DNA from: Sipunculus nudus
Lineage: Eukaryota; Annelida; Sipuncula; Golfingiida; Sipunculidae
Assembly (NCBI GenBank): GCA_026874595.1
Contig: CM049318.1
Coordinates: 3,783,741 to 3,847,740, forward strand
Reading direction: 5' to 3'
DNA: 64,000 bases
Positions 57,372 to 64,000 of this stretch are shown here, in pieces. Position 1 is the stretch's first letter. Each line of letters starts with the position of its first letter. Position numbers and translations under genes: made by a program. Below the pieces are notes generated by a model. It was not told the DNA's origin. It ran no database searches and saw only the letters and a program-made list of their open reading frames with translations.

Positions 57372-58960
57372 GGGTATTTCTACAAAAAATGTCGCATTTC
57401 ATGTCCCGAAACTATATTTGTTACTGAGAAATTAGCAAATGCTAAAAATGACATGAATAACCATTCAGATTGTTGCTAAAGATATAACCATTATTTTGAG
57501 ATAAAAATAATTTAAATCGTGGCAGAAATACATACAGAAAAAAAGCTGCAAATGTTACAATACCCTTAAATTTCCGTTGTCCCTTTCTCTCGGATCTTAA
57601 ATTGTAAACAGCGTTTTTCTGTAACCACTGTTCCATTTATATAGATTTTGTTTTCCACGTTGTCACAGCGGTGAAAGTTTATTAAGATGATATTTTGCTT
57701 GATTTTTCCTGAGCGTTTTGTTTTTAATACAAAAATTTGGATATAAAAAGTATGTCTCCCAAAATATACTCGGCATCGTTACCTGATCTTTTGACCTTGC
57801 AGCGCGTGAGCAGAAACCACTTTGCTGATGCAGGGAGCAGCGTTTATCAGAGTTCAGGAAATTTTGTACACATAATCCACAATTAAATTTAGTAACTGTC
57901 ATATCAGTGTTCTCTGTTAATCATTAAAGGGTTAAAAAAATCACCGAATGTTTATTTGGACTCGACACCGTTACGCCTGCGAAAAATTAATCATCACATA
58001 TAACACTTCGAAAATGGCTTCCTCTTGTAGTTCATGTAGTGATAACTCGTGCTGCCCTCTTAGGGACGGTATGGAAGTAATTTTTGTCCTGCATTTGACG
58101 TATAGATGAAAAAATCTCAGCACCGCTACCACTCGAAACCGTTACTTACATGAAAAATAACGGTGTCGAGAGCAAGGTAAAGGTGTCGAGAACTTGGTAA
58201 TAAATCAAAATTAATGAAATAGAATTTGAAACATATTTTGGGCTAAATATTTTAAACATTTGCGTTTCTTTTATTCAACCAGGCACTTGCTTGTTTTAAT
58301 ACATAATACTGGTATTCAAGTAGTCACTACGGTTATTTTTACTTCAGAAGCTCGACTCCGTTACCTTTGCTCAACACCGTTATTTATGCTCAACACCGGT
58401 CGTTACCTAGAGGATTTAAAACCATGTTTAAATTTTATTTTCTGTGCATTCAAAAAAATTAACAAGGTATTTCGACTCAAATTCTGAAGGTAGATGTACC
58501 AAAGTACTTTGTCCGGTAAATCCCTGCAAATGCACCCCTCTGGAAGCAAAAATAGGAGTAGAGACAATTTTGGTTTTCAAAAGTTAATTAAAAAGAAGAA
58601 AATATGTTCTTTTTTACACACTTTTTTTTGTTAAATTCATAACTGAAATTTATGTTTTGATTTTAACAAAGGCTATAAATTTTAATTTTATCGAAAATCA
58701 CAAAAAAATCTAGTCAAAACAATTTTTGAAATGTGCAAGTGAGATTTTACTGCATGTTACGGTGTCGAGAAAAAGGTTCTATTTTCCCCTTACCTGGACT
58801 ATTTATAAAAAAAGGAAACTGAAAAGTGCATTACTTGCATTATTTTACAATTCTAACGATATTTTTCTACAAATTAAGTTTTGTAATATCAAAATCAAGA
58901 TTTAAAAAAAAAAATCACCAAGAAAACCCTTGAAATGCGACGTTTTCTGTAGAAATACCC
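57372..58960. mobile_element. TTAA-flanked element with 30-bp TIRs
   Basis: TIRs 57372-57401 and 58931-58960 (GGGTATTTCTACA..) agree at 28 of 30 positions and are bounded by TTAA on both sides (57368-57371, 58961-58964). TTAA duplication fits piggyBac or Kolobok superfamilies. The 1.6-kb interior carries 'ggtgtcgaga' / 'ctcgacaccgttac' words several times in both orientations (57961, 58164, 58187, 58350, 58763). Minus ORFs 57442-57636 and 57663-57902 show no transposase motif, so it is probably non-autonomous. Confidence 0.85.
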
Positions 58961-59194
58961 TTAAATTTAATCTAAACTGTTTGATCTCAAATTGATCTCA
59001 AATTAAAACCATTTGCAAATATGAGTAAATAAATGAATACATTATAAGTTTCATTAATTAATTAAGTCACACATAACTCAATATAAAAAATATTTTTATG
59101 CTCTCATTTTATGGTGCAGCAAACATGTCCAACGTGTATACGTCCATGTTTGGGCACCCAGACAGAACACGGCTCCGCACACGCCTACATTGTT

Positions 59195-59560
59195 GTCTCT
59201 GACAGGAGAGTATGCGTTCAGTCCCGTTCGTGTGTGTGTGTGCGTTTGTGTGCTTTTTTTAAAACATAACTCAATGTTATCGTGAAAGGATTTTTACGAA
59301 ATTTTCAGGGCACATCGGGAACGAGCCAATGAAGAACTGATTAGAATTTTTTGTTGATCCGGATCTAGGAAGGACATCCAGGGATGTTCACAAGCGTGCA
59401 GTCACATTTGCACGATTAAACATGGGCTTAATAAGTAAATATGGGCTTATTAAGTGAATGCAAACAATTGTTGGGGAATATATGCACCAGTTTAATGAAC
59501 CTGGGAATATGGGCTAAATGAGTGAATGAAAACACAGGTTGTTAAGTACCGCACATTAAA
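59195..59560 (+). repeat. Dispersed repeat family, copy 3 of 3
   Basis: Same family as 23940 and 33097: 'gtatgcgttcagtcccgttcgtgtgtg', 'atcgggaacgagccaatgaagaac', 'ttaagtgaatgcaaacaa'. The 'gggcttaataagt' part is duplicated here. Confidence 0.7.
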
Positions 59561-59599
59561 GACCGCCCACAGGGTACGCTCTTTACCTATATAGGAATA

Positions 59600-60340
59600 C
59601 TACCTATAGGTTTTTAAGAAGCGCAATTTTTCCCGTTGCCTCGGGAGCACTTGTGCCCACAAGGCGGAAGACTGCATTCCTGAGATCTCATATTTGTAAT
59701 ATTGTGCCCTGCCGTTATAAGAAATACAAGAAGTGGTAGCAAAAATAGTAATGATTTTTCTTATAACAGCAGGGGTTGCAGTTACCAACGTCGTGTGTAC
59801 CATTTGTGTACCATTTTTAAAACATGTTTATATTTTAGAGATCAAAAGCTAGGTGTATGCCTTTGGGCATTAACATCACATTTTTTAAATGTTACATACG
59901 TATTAAACTATTAAAAAGGGAACGTTATCACAGTGAAAGTAGTAACATTTAAGGCTGTAAACAAGCATGCATACACTAACATATGAAGTACCGCTAACAG
60001 ACCACACAAAAACCGTAAAACCACCGACTCTGGGGACAAAATAATGGTGTGAGCGGGAGTTTTTGTGTTTGTTAACCGATCGAGATACAGTTCGTGGAAT
60101 TTTGCTAGCTTGCCTAGAAAATATAACAATAGACTTCAACTCTTAAAATGGTTTGTACATATGATCAACACAAAATTACGTCCATGTTCTTACCTTTAAG
60201 ATTCCTTGTAGAGAAACTGTGACTTAGCGCAAATTAGCAACATTAGCATGAACTTGGTCTTCATTTGAAAAAAAAAAAAAAAATGGTCAGGGAAAAATTG
60301 GAGCAGCGAATCCTTAGAAAAACTAGAATACGGGTAGTCG
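59600..60340. other. No supported gene
   Basis: Short open frames on both strands overlap but show no domain. Nothing else was found. Confidence 0.45.
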
Positions 60341-60443
60341 ACAAGCTACGTGTATCCGCCGAAATCAGAGTAGGACGGGTGAAGTGAGGCATGCATTGAG
60401 TGTCTCGGGGAAATAGACAGGATGTTTTGCATATAAGTATTGG

Positions 60444-60590
60444 TTATAGCCCAATGAAATGTAATGAAAGCCGTGAGGTTTGTGAGGCTTGTGTCACATG
60501 GCAGGCGAGCCGTTTAGGCGAGCCTGCCATGATTGACACAAGCCGAGCAAATCTCACGGCTTGCTTTACATTTCATTGGGCTATATATAA
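60444..60590. repeat. Long near-perfect hairpin, arms about 64 bp
   Basis: 'tatagcccaatgaaatgtaa' through 'gcaggcgagcc' pairs with 'ggcgagcctgcc' through 'tttcattgggctatata'. Mismatches are few and the loop is about 16 bases. ORFs on both strands across it are mirror artefacts. Confidence 0.88.
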
Positions 60591-60727
60591 CTGATTTGTC
60601 CCACATGCCCTGCCTCCTTGGTCGAAGATTACGCGTGTCATTTTTTTTTTTGGCAGCGCACCAGTTCTTTGCCATATTTGGAAAGTCGCTATGCAACTTC
60701 ACTTGCATGGTCACTTTTCATGACCCT

Positions 60728-61107
60728 GTGATGCAAGCAGATTTGAACGTACAGTTAGAACAAAGGAAAATACGCCGCATGTGGGACAAGCAGATTTAAA
60801 CGTACAGTTAGAACAAAGGAAAATGCGCCGCATGTGGGACAATCAGATTTAAACGTACAGTTAGAACAAAGGAAAATACGCCGCATGTGGGACAAGCAGA
60901 TTTAAACGTACAGTTAGAACAAAGGAAAATACGCCGCATGTGGGACAAGCAGATTTGAACGTACAGTTAGAACAAAGGAAAATACGCCGCATGTGGGACA
61001 AGCAGATTTAAACGTACAGTTAGAACAAAGGAAAATACGCCGCATGTGGGACAAGCAGATTTAAACGTACAGTTAGAACAAAGGAAAATGCGCCGCATGT
61101 GGGACAA
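60728..61107 (+). repeat. 53-bp minisatellite, seven copies plus a partial
   Basis: Units start at 60728, 60781, 60834, 60887, 60940, 60993 and 61046, with a partial at 61099. The unit runs from 'gtgggacaagcagattt' to 'ggaaaatacgccgcat'. Differences between copies are single bases (a/g in 'aaatacg'/'aaatgcg', 'gatttaaa'/'gatttgaa'), so the array is young. Confidence 0.95.
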
Positions 61108-61219
61108 GCATGGATGACGCGAAACCAGTTTCGGACCAGAGTTGGACAGGTGAAGTGAGGCACGGATTGAGTGGCGAGGGGAAACAGAGAATGGTGTGTT
61201 GCATATAAGAATGGACGTC

Positions 61220-61600
61220 TGCAGCAGAAATATGTATGAAGGTGGCGCCACCTGCCACAAAATCCAGAAAGTTATCCAAGTTGTATACAATTGCAAAATT
61301 TAGGGCAGATAAGTCAAACCACTGCCGAGATATGAGTGATTTTATCCAACGGCAAACAAACAGACGGACACTGTGCAAAAATGGTTGCAGGTGGCGCCAC
61401 CAGTTTTGCGTATGATAAAGAGCCATGTGAGATCTGTACTCATGCAAAATTTTGGCCCAAGCTTGGATGTCTGCAGCCTGAACGTGAAAGTAGGTGGTGC
61501 CACCTGGCAAAAAATCGAAAAAGCTATCCAAGATGTATATACATGCAAAATATGTTAGGTAGATAAGTCAAACCACTACGAAAAATCTGTCCAGTGGTCT
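61220..61600 (+). repeat. GGTGGCGCCACC-family units, then (CGG)n
   Basis: Palindromes at 61241-61252 and 61390-61401, and a variant (ggtggtgccacc) at 61493-61504. They sit in units that share 'gtctgcagc', 'aaaat..agaaagttatccaag.tgtata' and 'gataagtcaaaccac'. The region ends near a (CGG)n run at 61624-61646. Confidence 0.7.
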
Positions 61601-61777
61601 CAGAGTTCCATTCCGGAAACGAACGCGGCGGCGGCGGCGGCGGCGGAACCTGGTTAAAAACATAGTATCCGCAAATATTCGTTTTGGCGGATACAATAAT
61701 TAGGTTTGTATGACCTTACGTGCACCCAGGTCATAAATTCTATTGTAAATCAAAGTAATTATCATTTATAGCTAGCA

Positions 61778-61823
<46 letters not shown>
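61778..61823. repeat. (TA)n microsatellite followed by GT-rich tract
   Basis: TA run, then 'gtgtgtgcgtgtgtgtgtgt'. Confidence 0.9.
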
Positions 61824-61826
<3 letters not shown>

Positions 61827-62224
61827 AGGGTGTGTGCGTGTGTGTGTGTCTAAGTAGGTATATATGGGCATGTAATAACTGCTACAAGACAAAGGACTTT
61901 ACGGCTATTTTGTACCATTATAATGCATTATACTATATATTTAATTATGTTAAAATGCGTTGTTTTCAGAAAGCTTCTTGTGAAAATAAATTGCATGAAT
62001 CAGAAGCACTGTGGGTGAACTTATTAAAAAGAATGATGTATGCAATTGTTTACATGAAATGAAAAATAATAAAACTCCAGTTTATTATGGGCTGACAAAA
62101 GAATTATATTTAGCTTTGTTCAATAAATTTGGGGATTGTCTTAGCGAATGTTTAAATGAAAACTACAAAAAATTGTTCGTCAACTTAATCTAAAATGTAA
62201 GCAATTGTAAAATTAATACCGTAA

Positions 62225-62226
<2 letters not shown>

Positions 62227-62289
<63 letters not shown>
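62227..62289. repeat. (TA)n microsatellite
   Basis: About 63 bp TA run. Confidence 0.95.
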
Positions 62290-62291
<2 letters not shown>

Positions 62292-62794
62292 CATATATTA
62301 TAGTCAGGTGTGTGTTAAACTACACAACGATACAGTGCTCAACTGACAGGAGCTGTTACATATGTATAGTTCAAGACTTTAACCTACATGGGTTTTACAA
62401 CGTTGTTTCGTAAGGGCCGTAGGTCCTCACTCTTCGGAAACCCATCATGAAGTGGTCCAGGTATTACGATGTTTGAATAATTGATCTGGCGCATGCGTAG
62501 TTAGCCAGGAGGTGTTTCGCCCTGTGTCTGCATGTGCTCGCGAGTTCGTTTCTTTTGTTTAGTGTTGACAATAGGGGTCTGTATATTATGAAGAATATCT
62601 CTTCCAGGCAGAGATTAAAGGATTTGTTAGTCGTGGAGTATGGTTTTGCTTTGCTTATAATCTTCCATTGTATTTAGTGTTGCACATGGTTGCCTTTCAG
62701 TCTCCAAATGTATTCGGTGAGAGTTGTACTGTTACGTTTGTTTACATTCCTGAAGCTTGAGACTACGGTGGCTGATTTAGGACACAGAAAAAAA

Positions 62795-63140
62795 AATATT
62801 TATCTCGTGATCTCGAGATAACATCTCGAGATCTCGACATAGAATTTCGCAAAAAAAAAAAATTTTAGGAAGCAAAAAAAAAATTTTAGGAAGCAAAAAA
62901 AAAAATTTTAGGAAGCAAAAAAAAAAATTTTAGGAAGCAAAAAAAAAAATTTTAGGAAGCAAAAAAAAATTTTTAGGAAGCAAAAAAAAAAAATTTAGAA
63001 AGCAAAAAAAAAAATTTTTAGGAAGCAAAAAAAAAAATTTTAGGAAGCAAAAAAAATTTTTAGGAAGCAAAAAAAAAAAATTTAGAAAGCAAAAAAAAAA
63101 TTTTTAGGAAACAAAAAAAAAATTATCTTTCGAGATCTCC
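62795..63140 (+). repeat. A-tract minisatellite between CTCGAGAT palindromes
   Basis: About 13 units of 20-22 bp (A8-10, T3-5, 'aggaagc') fill 62850-63118. The left flank has ATCTCGAGAT twice ('gatctcgagataacatctcgagatctcg' region 62808-62838). The right flank has 'cgagatctcc' (63130). A palindrome-bounded element with an expanded core is likely. Confidence 0.9.
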
Positions 63141-64000
63141 ATAAAAAATGTCACACTTGTACGAACCATTCAAAGCTGAATTGACATAAAGGGGACATTA
63201 TACGTTAAGAGTGCTTACTATTGCAATTATAAAACAAAGACCATGTATACTGTGTTTAACTGAACCGTAATACAATATAATTTATTTAAAATCAATCAAG
63301 TTTGTATATTCCCTGAGAAACGGCGAGTTGAAGAAAAGTTCAATATAAATTCAATATTTAATATTCATATCCGTAAGGAATATGTCAAAGCCTAAAGTAT
63401 CTGAAACATTCTACCTGAACGGCGGATTCGGAGCCATGTCTGTTAAATCACTCAAATAGAAATGTTTAGGTCTGCATGCATGCATTGTGGGTACCTTATT
63501 ATTTTAAGAATCCAAACAAATATGAGCTTCTTATAGAAACACGCTTTTTGTACAATTTCTTTCAGCTTTTGTTTTATTGAAATGGTGTGTCGTTTTATGG
63601 AACATGTATTAGACCATCATAAATTAAAATATGCTAAAACTGATTACTGTGTTTTCAGGTAGGTACGCTGGGGGGGGGGGGGGTCGGGGAGGAGCGTTGC
63701 TTCAGCCCCTAAAGCCCAAGTCTTGATCTACTATAGCTCTTACTATAGCTCAGATTAATTTAATCAACCTATCTTCATAAATGTTTTATATTCATAAATA
63801 AACGGTTTAAAATTTCGATCATATCTCATCATGATTTTTCTTCAGCAAAATGCTCTGCTTTGGTCTTAAAGTCGCTATTCACCTGCCTTATTTATAGAAT
63901 CTTTGTAAAAACTCTGCATATACATATTAAAGAAGTGAAAGTAATCATAAACATAATCTAGGTAAACATAATCTATTAATCTTTCATGAAAATGAGCCAA
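63141..64000. other. No supported gene
   Basis: AT-rich with a poly-G run near 63670-63683. No coding or structural signal seen. Confidence 0.5.

Larger units (their letters stand above)
60360..61215 (+). repeat. Direct repeats bracketing hairpin and minisatellite
   Basis: 'gtgaagtgaggca...ttgagtg....ggggaaa.agaga' and 'ttgcatataag' occur at about 60379-60438 and again at 61150-61210. The hairpin and the 53-bp array lie between them, so the block is a duplication or a composite element. Confidence 0.65.

Noticed and set aside
60728-61107. CRISPR-like array of 53-bp units
   Set aside because: Head-to-tail repeats with no spacers.
61073-61531. 152-codon minus-strand ORF and its neighbours
   Set aside because: Produced by the 53-bp minisatellite and GGTGGCGCCACC-family units.
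62850-63118. CRISPR-like array
   Set aside because: Units are contiguous with no unique spacers and the genome is eukaryotic; this is a minisatellite.

Overview
The window looks like nuclear DNA from a marine lophotrochozoan, most likely a mollusc and perhaps a bivalve. The reasons are widely spaced short exons with GT-AG introns, an AT-rich background with many long (TA)n arrays, a metazoan FAM20-type gene, a C2H2 zinc-finger gene, and many diverged repeats. Those repeats carry GACGGACG-type tracts and ends such as 'agctcagctgac' and 'cataagctcacaggttcgctaaaa', which I associate with molluscan genomes. No prokaryotic signals are present. The organism call is inference; the exon and repeat structures are read directly.

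Two genes are well supported. (1) A seven-exon FAM20-family gene (secretory-pathway kinase fold) on the + strand, 11958-31980, encoding about 462 residues. All intron phases match and all eight family cysteines are present. A CRE and a TATA box lie just upstream and an AATAAA lies downstream. Its introns hold many repeats. Intron 2 begins with a tandem array that repeats the end of exon 2 together with its splice donor. (2) The terminal coding exon of a seven-finger C2H2 zinc-finger gene on the - strand, 50530-51906. A few other ORFs (about 3.4-4.0, 42.9 and 45.5 kb) are only candidates.

The rest is a nested mobile-element landscape. The most striking family is a very short LTR element (TRIM-like, about 410-435 bp once inserts are removed), present as two complete copies at 21738-22697 (+) and 46110-47222 (-). 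Each has about 135-157 bp LTRs, a primer-binding site matching the 3' end of proline tRNA, a polypurine tract, and a tRNA-like A-box/B-box module inside the LTR. Each copy is broken by a different terminal-inverted-repeat element: a hAT-like foldback of about 522 bp, and a 694-bp element with a 9-bp target duplication. The second copy itself sits inside an older mollusc-type repeat, giving a three-level insertion history.

Other mobile structures: a TTAA-flanked element with 30-bp terminal inverted repeats (57372-58960), a foldback element (52077-52895), a nested element with 24-bp TIRs (54532-55330), a long hairpin next to a 53-bp minisatellite (60444-61107), an A-tract minisatellite phased at about two helical turns (62850-63118), and several dispersed repeat families with two to eight copies. 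Stretches not listed hold no gene I can support.
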